The notes under the pieces were generated by a model. That model saw nothing but the letters and a program-made list of their open reading frames with translations, had not been told where the DNA came from and did no database searches. The translations under genes and the position numbers were made by a program. This document shows positions 38,334 to 45,676 of a DNA stretch of 64,000 nt, one piece after another. Numbering within the stretch: position 1 is the first letter of the stretch; every line of letters begins with the position of its first letter. Source of the DNA: Methyloversatilis discipulorum (lineage in GTDB: Bacteria > Pseudomonadota > Gammaproteobacteria > Burkholderiales > Rhodocyclaceae); the NCBI RefSeq assembly GCF_000385375.1, contig NZ_ARVV01000001.1, forward strand, positions 3,844,001 to 3,908,000, given 5' to 3'.

Positions 38334-38653
38334 GGCTCGCAGCCGATGCCGTCGCCGTCGCGGTCCAGGTGCGGGCCGTAGCCGGGCTCGCCCGCGCGGA
38401 CCGGCGCAGCGCCCGCCGCCCGCGCCTCGGCGCAGTTGCGGAAGGCGCGTCCGGTCGGCACCGCGGCCGCCCCTTCCGTCGCTGACGATGAGGTGCGCGC
38501 CGGCGCGCCGCGGTGGCAGTGGTAGTCCCCGGTCCTGCGGTTGTTGTGGCAGCCCTCGGCGTTCAGGCCGCCCGGGTGGGCCGCCGCGCCGGCGCACGCC
38601 AGCAGCGTCAGCGCGCCGGGCAACATCCGCAGGGGGCAAGGACTGAAGCGCAT
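38318..38653 (-). CDS. Excalibur-domain exported protein
   Basis: About 111 residues. A hydrophobic signal (MLPGALTLLACAGAAA) precedes a HPGGLNAEGCHNNRRTGDYHCH motif and a C-terminal excalibur calcium-binding domain, FRNCAEARAAGAAPVRAGEPGYGPHLDRDGDGIGCE, with the DxDxDG calcium loop and paired cysteines. Such domains occur in secreted nucleases and cell-wall proteins; here only the binding domains are present. The start is uncertain: ATG at 38653 or ATG at 38626, both with poor binding sites. Confidence 0.78.
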   Translation of the reverse strand: MRFSPCPLRMLPGALTLLACAGAAAHPGGLNAEGCHNNRRTGDYHCHRGAPARTSSSATEGAAAVPTGRAFRNCAEARAAGAAPVRAGEPGYGPHLDRDGDGIGCEPYRGR

Positions 38654-38875
38654 CGCGACGGCGGGGGAAGGGATGGCCCGCAGTCTAACCGCGGCACAGG
38701 GCGAGGCGAATCGGCCGCGGATGAGGCGCCCGAGAGGCCACGCCATGACGCGCGCACCGGCAGCGCCCCGGACCCGGCAGCGCTGCCGGCCGCCTGCGTC
38801 ACGACGGTCGAGGCATTCCTCTCCGACAGGACGCGCTCTTCGTCGCGGAGGCGCGCGACGGTCGCGCGCGTGCCA

Positions 38876-39085
38876 TCAGGCCGCTTCCTTCACGCGCAGA
38901 CCGGCGAGCACCTGTTCGGCCTGCACGGCGAGGCGCGAGCCGTCGATGGGCTTGCCGTAGAGCACGCCCCAGATGAGCGCGCTCAGGGTTTCTTCCAGCT
39001 TTGTGGCGTCGTCGGCGCTGACATAGTTGCCGGCGGGGGCGCCGCTCGCGGCGTCGGGGGTGATGCTGTAGGTGCGAAGCGTCAT
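38876..39085 (-). CDS. Small hypothetical protein
   Basis: 69 residues, soluble, starting MTLRTYSITPDAASGAP and ending EQVLAGLRVKEAA, with a mostly helical C-terminal half (ATKLEETLSALIWGVLYG). No family recognised. The ATG at 39085 follows a GGAGACCCACC site. A perfect FNR-type box lies 184 bp upstream, so oxygen-dependent expression is possible. Between its stop and the excalibur gene (38654-38875) I see only a 16-bp palindrome at 38774-38789. Confidence 0.6.
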   Translation of the reverse strand: MTLRTYSITPDAASGAPAGNYVSADDATKLEETLSALIWGVLYGKPIDGSRLAVQAEQVLAGLRVKEAA

Positions 39086-39268
39086 GGTGGGTCTCCTGTG
39101 GCGTTGGCGGCGCGGGCTGAGGGCGTGCGAAGAACAGGCGCGGGCGGCCGACGGGCCGCTCCGGCGCCTTGTCTTCATCGCAGGCGCGGCAAGCAAGCGC
39201 TCACCGGCTTGCGACAGTCACGACAAGGGCGACATGAATTCATGCCTTCGGCGCGATCAGAGCAAAAT

Positions 39269-39282
39269 TTGATCCAGATCAA
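39269..39282. promoter_or_regulatory. Perfect FNR/ANR-type box
   Basis: TTGATCCAGATCAA matches the FNR consensus TTGAT-N4-ATCAA at every fixed position. It sits between the stop of the ABC exporter and the small hypothetical gene, 190 bp before the latter's start. No clear -10 element at the expected spacing was recognised, so activity is uncertain. Confidence 0.55.
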
Positions 39283-39298
39283 ATCCGCGTGAGGCCAC

Positions 39299-41026
39299 TC
39301 AGTGCGTCCGCCGCGCCAGCACCTCGTCGCGCGGGCCGGCATCGACCACGCGACCGGCCTCGACGACCACCACGGTGTCGAAGCGCGCGAGCAGACTGGG
39401 CCGGTGTACCGACGCGACGATGCAGGCCGACGGGAAGGCCGCCACCATGCGGTCGAACACCCGACCTTCGGCCTGCGGGTCGAGCGCGCTGGTCGGTTCG
39501 TCGAGCAGCAGCAGCGAACTGCCCTGCGCCGCCAGCGCACCGCGGGCCAGCGCCAGGCGCTGCCGCTGACCGCCGGAGAGGTTGCCGCCGCGTTCGCTCA
39601 GGCTGCTCTGCAGCCCGTCCGGCAGGCGCTCGAGCACCTCGTCGAACACGCCGGCGTGCATGGCCGACTGCAGCGCCGCCGCATCGGCCGGCTGGCCGAA
39701 GGTGAGGTTCTCTTCGACGCTGGCTTCGAACACCTCGGCTTCCTGCGGAATCAGCGTAGCGAGCGTGCGCAGTTCGGCCCACGGCACCGGCACGCCGTCG
39801 CGCAGCAGTTCGCCCTGCTGCGGCAGATAGAGGCCGGCCAGCGTGCGCAGCAGCGTGCTCTTGCCGCCGCCGCTCGGGCCGATCAGCGCGACGCGTGTGC
39901 CGCGTCGCAACTCCAGATCCACGCCGCGCAGACCGCCGCGCGCGTCGTCGCCGTAGCGCCAGGTGGCGCCGCGCAGTGCCAGCGTCTGCCACGACGCGTC
40001 CGCCTGCACCGCGGGCACCTCTGCATCCGGCTCACCGGGTGCGATCCAGATCGGCTCCGCGCTGCAGTAGTCGGTGTGCATGCGCGCGAAGCCCTGGAAG
40101 TTCGACGCCAGCGACGCCACCACGCCGGCCGCCTGCTGCGCGTACTGGTAGATCATGAACACCGTGCCCAGCGCCACCGCCTGCCCCGGCTCGCGCACCT
40201 GCATGACATACACCACCACCAGCACCCAGGTGAGCCCCATGCCGAGCAGATCCACGGCGAACCACTTGCCCTCGTTCACCATCACCGCGCGCCGCAGCGG
40301 CGCCATCACCGCCTCCATGCGCCGGCCCAGCAGCACACGCGACGCCGCCTGCAGCCGCAGCCCGATCACCGTGCCCGCGTTGCCGACGAAATCGAGCAGC
40401 GCCGCGGCATAGCGGCGGTCGGCATCGTTCTCGGCGCGCGCGAGCTGCATCAACGTGCGGTCGAAGCGCAGGATGATGAGCGCGATCACCACATAGCCGC
40501 TCACCGCGATCGCGCCGCTGGTGCGCGACAGCAGCGCCAGCGCGACCAGGGGACCGACGAAGTTGAACGCGCTCTGCAGATAGTCGAACTGGTTCTGCGC
40601 GAAGTCCGACAGCGCCCGGCTCGCCTGCATCACGCGGTGCTGCAGCTCACCCGAATGCCGCCCGTCCCGCCAGGCCAGCGGCGCCGCCGCGATGCGCGCA
40701 TACAGCGTATCCGCCAGCCGCACGCGCACCCGCACGCCGACATTCCGCTCCAGCACCCGCCCCGGCCCATGCAGCAGCCAGGACAGCAGATAGATGCCGA
40801 CCAGATAAAGAATCCACCGTCCCGCCGTCGCCATGTCGCCCTGCTGCAAGGCATTGATCGCCTGCGCGGCGAGCCACGGCATGGTGAGGCGCAGCAGCTG
40901 CGCGCCGGATAGCAGCGCCGCGGCCCCGAGCATCTGCGCACGGGCGCCGCGGGCGTGGAGCCAGAGGGCGCGGTAGAGGTCGCGGGCAGCGGTGGGGAGG
41001 GTTAGAACGTGGGACCGAGCGTTCAT
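39299..41026 (-). CDS. ABC exporter, fused permease and ATPase
   Basis: About 575 residues: a six-helix type-1 exporter membrane domain (to about residue 330), then an ATPase with Walker A GPSGGGKS, signature LSGGQRQRL, Walker B SLLLLDEPTSALD and H-loop ASVHRP. Substrate unknown; the length fits lipid, peptide or multidrug half-transporters. The ATG at 41026 is where the family-like sequence begins. The frame is open upstream to an ATG at 41128 with a strong GGAGG site, and that extension looks like the N-terminus of an IS3-type OrfA. Translation may thus now start in insertion-sequence DNA. Confidence 0.85.
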   Translation of the reverse strand: MNARSHVLTLPTAARDLYRALWLHARGARAQMLGAAALLSGAQLLRLTMPWLAAQAINALQQGDMATAGRWILYLVGIYLLSWLLHGPGRVLERNVGVRVRVRLADTLYARIAAAPLAWRDGRHSGELQHRVMQASRALSDFAQNQFDYLQSAFNFVGPLVALALLSRTSGAIAVSGYVVIALIILRFDRTLMQLARAENDADRRYAAALLDFVGNAGTVIGLRLQAASRVLLGRRMEAVMAPLRRAVMVNEGKWFAVDLLGMGLTWVLVVVYVMQVREPGQAVALGTVFMIYQYAQQAAGVVASLASNFQGFARMHTDYCSAEPIWIAPGEPDAEVPAVQADASWQTLALRGATWRYGDDARGGLRGVDLELRRGTRVALIGPSGGGKSTLLRTLAGLYLPQQGELLRDGVPVPWAELRTLATLIPQEAEVFEASVEENLTFGQPADAAALQSAMHAGVFDEVLERLPDGLQSSLSERGGNLSGGQRQRLALARGALAAQGSSLLLLDEPTSALDPQAEGRVFDRMVAAFPSACIVASVHRPSLLARFDTVVVVEAGRVVDAGPRDEVLARRTH

Positions 41027-41128
41027 CTGGATGTCTAACACTTGCAGGAACTTGAGTATCGGGCGAAGTGTGATCGATTCGACCTTGAACTCCTCGGTGA
41101 AGCGTTGCTGCAACTTCTTCGTTTCCAT
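41027..41128 (-). mobile_element. Remnant of an IS3-type transposase orfA, in frame with the ABC gene
   Basis: The 34 codons before the ABC exporter read METKKLQQRFTEEFKVESIT and a short tail. The xRFTEEFKVExx pattern is the typical start of IS3/IS911-family OrfA proteins. An optimal GGAGG site precedes the ATG at 41128. The helix-turn-helix that should follow is missing, and the frame runs directly into the ABC permease. This suggests an insertion and deletion event that replaced the exporter's 5' region. Confidence 0.55.
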
Positions 41129-41193
41129 CGACACCTCCATAACGCCTCATTCTGAGGAAGGTTGGCGTCTAGAAAGAATCACTGGGAACTCAG

Positions 41194-41223
41194 TTCGACC
41201 CTTATAGCACCTGGTGCTATAAT
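41194..41223 (+). promoter_or_regulatory. Promoter with overlapping palindromic operator of the HigA-like gene
   Basis: TTCGAC (41194-41199) and a perfect TATAAT (41218-41223) are 18 nt apart. Between and overlapping the -10 is TTATAGCACC-T-GGTGCTATAA (41202-41222), a perfect 21-bp inverted repeat. This is the usual arrangement for autorepression by HigA/RelB-type antitoxin repressors. Confidence 0.85.
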
Positions 41224-41264
41224 TAATACTGATATTGACCGCATGTCGGCAGAGGATAATTGCG

Positions 41265-41579
41265 ATGACTAAGACGAGGTTTCCCGCTGTTGAGGCCGTG
41301 AGCGACACAGTCAAAGGATTGCGCAGTGCCGGCGTGACGGATCAGGTCACACTGCGCGAATTCGACCCACACTGGCTGCCACCGGTCGAACCTTTGGAGC
41401 CCGCGGAAATAAAGCGCATCCGCGAAAGCACGCATGTCAGTCAAGCGGTTTTTGCGCGACTACTGAACACGAGTCTTTCGACCGTTCAGAAATGGGAGAT
41501 CGGGCAGAAGAAGCCAGCGGGCACTGCGCTCAAGCTACTGCACCTCGTTAAGAAGCACGGTTTGGAGGTCGTCGCATGA
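41265..41579 (+). CDS. HigA-like helix-turn-helix repressor without adjacent toxin
   Basis: 104 residues. The C-terminal two-thirds is an XRE-type helix-turn-helix: EIKRIRESTHVSQAVFARLLNTSLSTVQKWEIGQKKPAGTALKLL, as in HigA2/NadS-type antitoxins. Such genes normally follow a RelE/HigB toxin gene. None is present here: upstream lies only the operator and IS-derived sequence. The ATG at 41265 has AGAGGA at 8 nt. The stop overlaps the next small ORF (ATGA), tying it to the ATPase and protease genes, which it probably controls through the operator at 41202-41222. Confidence 0.85.
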   Translation: MTKTRFPAVEAVSDTVKGLRSAGVTDQVTLREFDPHWLPPVEPLEPAEIKRIRESTHVSQAVFARLLNTSLSTVQKWEIGQKKPAGTALKLLHLVKKHGLEVVA

Positions 41580-41704
41580 CTGCGCTGCTCCAGCAACATG
41601 CGATTCGGCCGCAGGTGTGCGGACTAGGCTTTGGCAGTGGAATCCAGTCAGTCGGCGCCCTATCACTCGTCCGATGGCTCGCAAATGAGGGTGACATCGT
41701 ATGA
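41576..41704 (+). CDS. Possible 42-residue protein between repressor and AAA ATPase
   Basis: The ATG (41576-41578) overlaps the repressor stop as ATGA and the TGA (41702-41704) overlaps the ietA start as ATGA. The frame therefore exactly bridges the two genes. The peptide starts MTALLQQHAIRPQVCGLGFG and ends RWLANEGDIV; no family is recognised and no signal or clear membrane helix is present. Two 4-nt overlaps suggest real translation and coupling. It may be an unannotated component of the system or a coupling leader. Confidence 0.45.
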   Translation: MTALLQQHAIRPQVCGLGFGSGIQSVGALSLVRWLANEGDIV

Positions 41705-42711
41705 ACGCCGATATTCTGAAACGAGTAGTGCGAGCCATTGCCGATGGTTCGCAATCCGACTTGGATCGGCTCGCCGAAAAAATCGTCGAAACAGAGCGCA
41801 AGACAGGCCACGTCAGACTGGCTGAGCAGCTAGAGGCAATCCTCAAGCAGTCTAAGACAAAGCGTGCACCGCTACCCCCCGCTCCGTCAGCAAACATTGA
41901 GCGCACGCTCAAAGAACTGCCAATGAGCCGGCGCCACGGGGAGACGCTTGCCACGCTCATCCCGCACGACCAGTTGGAGCACCACATGGTGCTGCCCGAT
42001 GCTGTCGAGCAACGTTTCTCTCGCATCGAAGCCGAGTACGCAGCGCGCGACCGGCTGCGTACCTTCGGACTTAAGCCCCGCAAAACCGTGCTGCTCTACG
42101 GCCCGCCAGGCTGCGGCAAATCGCTGGGCGCTAAGCGGCTGGCTTGGAATACTGGCTTGCCACTCATGAAGGTGCGCTTCGACGTGCTGATATCATCCTT
42201 TTTCGGCGAGTCAGCCCAGAACCTCCGATCCATCTTCAGCAGTGCCCGCGAAAAACCCTGCGTGCTGCTGCTTGACGAATGCGACTTCATTGCACGTTCG
42301 CGCACGGCCTCCAAGGACATTGGCGAGGTTTCGCGCATCGTTAATTCGCTGTTGCAGCTAATGGAAGAGTACGACGCCCCCGGCCTGCTTGTCGCGACGA
42401 CGAACCTGGAGTCCGCGTTGGACCCGGCGCTGTTCAGACGCTTCGACGATGTGTTCGCCATCCCGCTGCCCGGGAAGGCCGAGATCGAAAAGTTGCTGAA
42501 GATGACGCTGTCTAGCGTACGAATGGACAGGCCCATCGCCTGGGAGCCTCTGATCGCCAAACTCGAAGGCTCATCGGCCGCGATGGTCGTGAAGGCCGCC
42601 CAGGACGCCGCCAAAGCTGCAGTGCTAGCCGGCCGCCCATCCCTGTCGCAAGACAAGCTACTCAGGGCCGTCGAGGAGTTGCAACGGCATGATGCGGCAC
42701 AAAGGGCGTAA
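41701..42711 (+). CDS. ietA: AAA+ ATPase of IetAS-type system
   Basis: 336 residues. The N-terminal 100 residues are helical and charged. The AAA+ core has Walker A GPPGCGKS (Lys140), Walker B LLLDECD (Asp192, Glu193), sensor-1 VATTN and arginine-finger RRFDDVF. Size and pairing with a subtilisin-like protease 3 nt downstream match IetA, described as the antitoxin partner of protease IetS on an Agrobacterium Ti plasmid and reported as an anti-phage pair. The ATG at 41701 overlaps the upstream 42-codon ORF. Base composition looks less GC-biased than the surrounding genes, suggesting transfer. Confidence 0.85.
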   Translation: MNADILKRVVRAIADGSQSDLDRLAEKIVETERKTGHVRLAEQLEAILKQSKTKRAPLPPAPSANIERTLKELPMSRRHGETLATLIPHDQLEHHMVLPDAVEQRFSRIEAEYAARDRLRTFGLKPRKTVLLYGPPGCGKSLGAKRLAWNTGLPLMKVRFDVLISSFFGESAQNLRSIFSSAREKPCVLLLDECDFIARSRTASKDIGEVSRIVNSLLQLMEEYDAPGLLVATTNLESALDPALFRRFDDVFAIPLPGKAEIEKLLKMTLSSVRMDRPIAWEPLIAKLEGSSAAMVVKAAQDAAKAAVLAGRPSLSQDKLLRAVEELQRHDAAQRA

Positions 42712-42714
42712 GCC

Positions 42715-45414
42715 ATGCCGGGAACACACAACTTTGAACACTTGCCACTGCTTCTGCGCTACCAAGGCAAGGCACGCCTGCGCGGAGGCGGCGATCCGTC
42801 GCCACAAACTCTAGCCAACAAGGGAACGCAACGCCAAGCGCACAGCGTTGCCTTGGACACCGCGGCTCAGGCACTCATTACGAACTGGCACGCCCGCAAG
42901 GCGCAGCGCCAAGCGGCAGGCCCGGCGCTCCCGGACATTCCCGCAGGGATTCCCATCCTGCTGCAGATTGATACCGGCCTCGATCTCGACGCGCTGCGCG
43001 CCAAGTTCCAATTCGAGATCGTGGCCGAGCAGGAAGACGGCTATGTGATCGTGGCGTCAGAAGACATTCAGCTGACGGCGTTCCGCAACATGGCCCAAGG
43101 GTTTGCTGTCACCGTGCACGGCTCCGCGACCATCGCCGAGGTCCACACGCTATTCGACGATCCCGACCAGACGGACCGGCTGGGTCGCATCCTTTCCGAC
43201 CAGTTGATGGCGTCGTGGGGCACCATCGACGAAGACCAGCTCTACATCGTTGACATCGGCATCGCCTGTGCAGGCACTCAGGAAATTCCGCCGCATCCGG
43301 TACGCGGCAAGCGCGCGACCGACGCACAGTGGGCGGCCAAAGAGTACGAGTGGTCGCAGTCGCGAGCCAGCGCCTACATCGAGTGGGACGACATCAAGAT
43401 CGAACGCGAGACTTCCATCCAGAAGTTCACCGAGTTCTATCAAGCCGAAATCCTACATATGAAGGACAGCGCCGACTTCGACGCCGGCGTCCTGCCGGAC
43501 AGTTTCACGGTGCGGCTGAAGATCTCGGGCAAGGGTCTGAAGGACTTCGTCCTCAACTATCCCTACATCTTCGAGGTCGTCGAACCGGAAGATATCGCGC
43601 TGCCCCAAAACCAGGGCCAGCAAGGCGCACAAGCGGCACTCGCAGTCGCGCCGGTCGCACCCGATGCCGACGCGCCCGCCGTCTGCATCATCGACAGTGG
43701 CATCCAAGAGGCGCACGTCCTGTTGCAGCCAAGCATCGACCAAGCCACGTCCCATTGCTTCCTGCCAGGTCAAGCCGCGACGGCCGTCGCTGATGAAGTG
43801 GCGCCCGGCGGCCACGGCACGCGCATCGCAGGCGCCGTGCTTTACGGCGAGGACGTGCCGGCCGCCGGCGCACCGCAACTACCTTTCTGGATTCAGAACG
43901 CCCGCGTGCTCGACGTCCAGAACGCGATGCCGGTCGAGTTGTTCCCGCCCGAAGCGCTGCGCATGGCAGTCGAACGCTTCAACGACGGCCCGCGCCAGAC
44001 TCGCATCTTCAATCACTCGATCAACGCGCGCAGCTCCTGCCGCACGCGCTATATGTCATCCTGGGCGGCCGAGATCGACCAGTTATGCAACGAGCGGGAT
44101 GTGCTCATCGTGCAAAGCGCCGGTAACCTGCCGCTGCAAGGCACTCCGCCATTCCTGGGCATCGCCGACCATCTGACCGCAGGCCGAGACTATCCAGCTT
44201 ATCTCGCCGAAAACTCGGCGCGCATCGCCAACCCGGGCCAAAGCCTCCAGGCGCTGACCGTTGGCTCGATCGCCTATAACGCGGCCGAGCAAGGGGCATG
44301 GCGTACCTTCGCCAATAAGCCCGCGAGCCCCTCGGCATTCTCCCGGACAGGCCCCGGCATCTGGAACGTCATCAAGCCTGAAGTTGTGGAGTATGGCGGC
44401 GATGCCGCACGCACAAACAACGCACCGCCCGACCTGCAGGCGGGTGGCGTCATCCCTGCCGCATGCCCCCATCTTGTCCGCTCGACGCTGCATGGTCCCG
44501 GACCCGCAGCGGACCGCGACACTGCCGGCACCTCTTTTGCAGCCCCCAAGGTCGCGCGCATTGCAGCCCAAGTGCAGCGTGTCTTGCCCGCTGAGCCTGC
44601 ACTCCTTTACCGCGCACTTGTCGTGCAATCGGCACAGTGGCCGGCGTGGGCTGAAGACCTGCTAACACGTTTGCGCAATCCGCCGCCCGGCATGACGCCT
44701 CTGGAAAAGCAGGCCCTATTCGCATCGGCGTCCAGTGCTTTCCGCAGCTTGGGTTTCGGAGTACCGGATGCTGCACGAGCAACCACCAACACCGACCATC
44801 GAACGACGCTCATCACGAGCGGAGAGACCGGAATACATGCCGGTGAGTGTCACATCTATCAAGTGCCCATCCCCGCCGAACTGCGTCAGCAGGCCGATGA
44901 ATTCGATATCCGGATTGACGTGACCTTGTCGTACGTCGCCCAGCCGCGGCGCACGCGCCGCAACCTGCGCCGGTATCTCTCAACTTGGGTGGATTGGAAA
45001 GCCAGCAGGCTGGGGGAGGGGGTGCATGACTTTCGCGTGCGCGCTATGAAAGATGCGGCAAACGGCGAGGCGCCGCTGCCTGGCACCACGTTGCCTTGGG
45101 TGCTGCATGACAAGCCCCAGGACGGCCTGATCCGTGACTTCAAGCGCAACAGCGGAACAGTGCAGAAAGACTGGGCGGTCGTCCGCTCGAACAGCCTACC
45201 CGACCACTTCTGCATCGCCGTGGTGGGTCATCAGGGATGGAGCCGTGACCCCGACTCGACGGCGCGCTATGTACTCGCGGTAACCTTTGAAATCCTGGGC
45301 GGCGAAATCGCAATCTACGAACCGCTGCGCGTAGCGATTGCCGAGCTTCAGGCCCAGACCGAAGCCGACATCGAGGGCAACGAGGTCGAAGTGGAAGTCG
45401 AAGCTACTGAGTGA
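42715..45414 (+). CDS. ietS: Subtilisin-like (S8) serine protease of IetAS-type system
   Basis: 899 residues. No signal peptide is present, so it acts in the cytoplasm. A 300-residue N-terminal region without recognisable fold precedes the S8 domain with catalytic Asp327 (CIIDSGI), His367 (GGHGTRIAG), oxyanion Asn471 (VQSAGN) and nucleophile Ser607 (GTSFAAPK). A C-terminal beta-rich domain (about 690-880) ends in an acidic tail (EVEVEVEATE). All catalytic residues are intact. It should be the toxic or effector protease, held or triggered by the AAA+ partner. Cellular targets are unknown. Confidence 0.87.
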   Translation: MPGTHNFEHLPLLLRYQGKARLRGGGDPSPQTLANKGTQRQAHSVALDTAAQALITNWHARKAQRQAAGPALPDIPAGIPILLQIDTGLDLDALRAKFQFEIVAEQEDGYVIVASEDIQLTAFRNMAQGFAVTVHGSATIAEVHTLFDDPDQTDRLGRILSDQLMASWGTIDEDQLYIVDIGIACAGTQEIPPHPVRGKRATDAQWAAKEYEWSQSRASAYIEWDDIKIERETSIQKFTEFYQAEILHMKDSADFDAGVLPDSFTVRLKISGKGLKDFVLNYPYIFEVVEPEDIALPQNQGQQGAQAALAVAPVAPDADAPAVCIIDSGIQEAHVLLQPSIDQATSHCFLPGQAATAVADEVAPGGHGTRIAGAVLYGEDVPAAGAPQLPFWIQNARVLDVQNAMPVELFPPEALRMAVERFNDGPRQTRIFNHSINARSSCRTRYMSSWAAEIDQLCNERDVLIVQSAGNLPLQGTPPFLGIADHLTAGRDYPAYLAENSARIANPGQSLQALTVGSIAYNAAEQGAWRTFANKPASPSAFSRTGPGIWNVIKPEVVEYGGDAARTNNAPPDLQAGGVIPAACPHLVRSTLHGPGPAADRDTAGTSFAAPKVARIAAQVQRVLPAEPALLYRALVVQSAQWPAWAEDLLTRLRNPPPGMTPLEKQALFASASSAFRSLGFGVPDAARATTNTDHRTTLITSGETGIHAGECHIYQVPIPAELRQQADEFDIRIDVTLSYVAQPRRTRRNLRRYLSTWVDWKASRLGEGVHDFRVRAMKDAANGEAPLPGTTLPWVLHDKPQDGLIRDFKRNSGTVQKDWAVVRSNSLPDHFCIAVVGHQGWSRDPDSTARYVLAVTFEILGGEIAIYEPLRVAIAELQAQTEADIEGNEVEVEVEATE

Positions 45415-45611
45415 CGCGCGGACACAGAACCAAAACGGGATTGATGCAGCTGCTGAGCGTGCAAGGCTAGGTTTGGCCTGCGATCTTTAGCGGGGCTACT
45501 ACCTGCCCGTCGCTCTAGGCATGCAAAGCGCGGCCATGTGATGCGTGCTGACTCGCCAAGACGAGACTAGGCCGAATGAGGGATCGCCGGCTTTTTGCTG
45601 GTCTAGCATTC
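45415..45611. other. Non-coding stretch after the protease gene
   Basis: I see no credible gene here; open frames are short and overlap the glmS 3' end in other frames. The sequence is less GC-rich than flanking DNA and probably belongs to the acquired segment. Confidence 0.5.
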
Positions 45612-45649
45612 CCGACCAACTTTACTTTTCACCGGCCGACTTTATTTGT
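45612..45649 (-). repeat. Two 18-bp direct repeats beside glmS, possible relic Tn7-like end
   Basis: CCGACCAACTTTACTTTT (45612-45629) and CCGGCCGACTTTATTTGT (45632-45649) match at 14 of 18 positions with a 20-bp period. On the minus strand each carries A/GTAAAGT, resembling AATAAAGTC in Tn7 TnsB sites. The outer edge is 27 bp from the glmS stop, where Tn7 inserts (about 25 bp downstream of glmS). No tns genes and no matching left end were found, so this is a hypothesis. Confidence 0.4.
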
Positions 45650-45676
45650 TCCAGTCTGCGCGCGCGCCGCCAGCTG

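Noticed and set aside
41202..41222. Perfect 21-bp palindrome considered as a terminator of the ABC or IS region
   Set aside because: It is A/T-rich at its ends, lacks a T-run and overlaps a perfect TATAAT; an operator explains it better.
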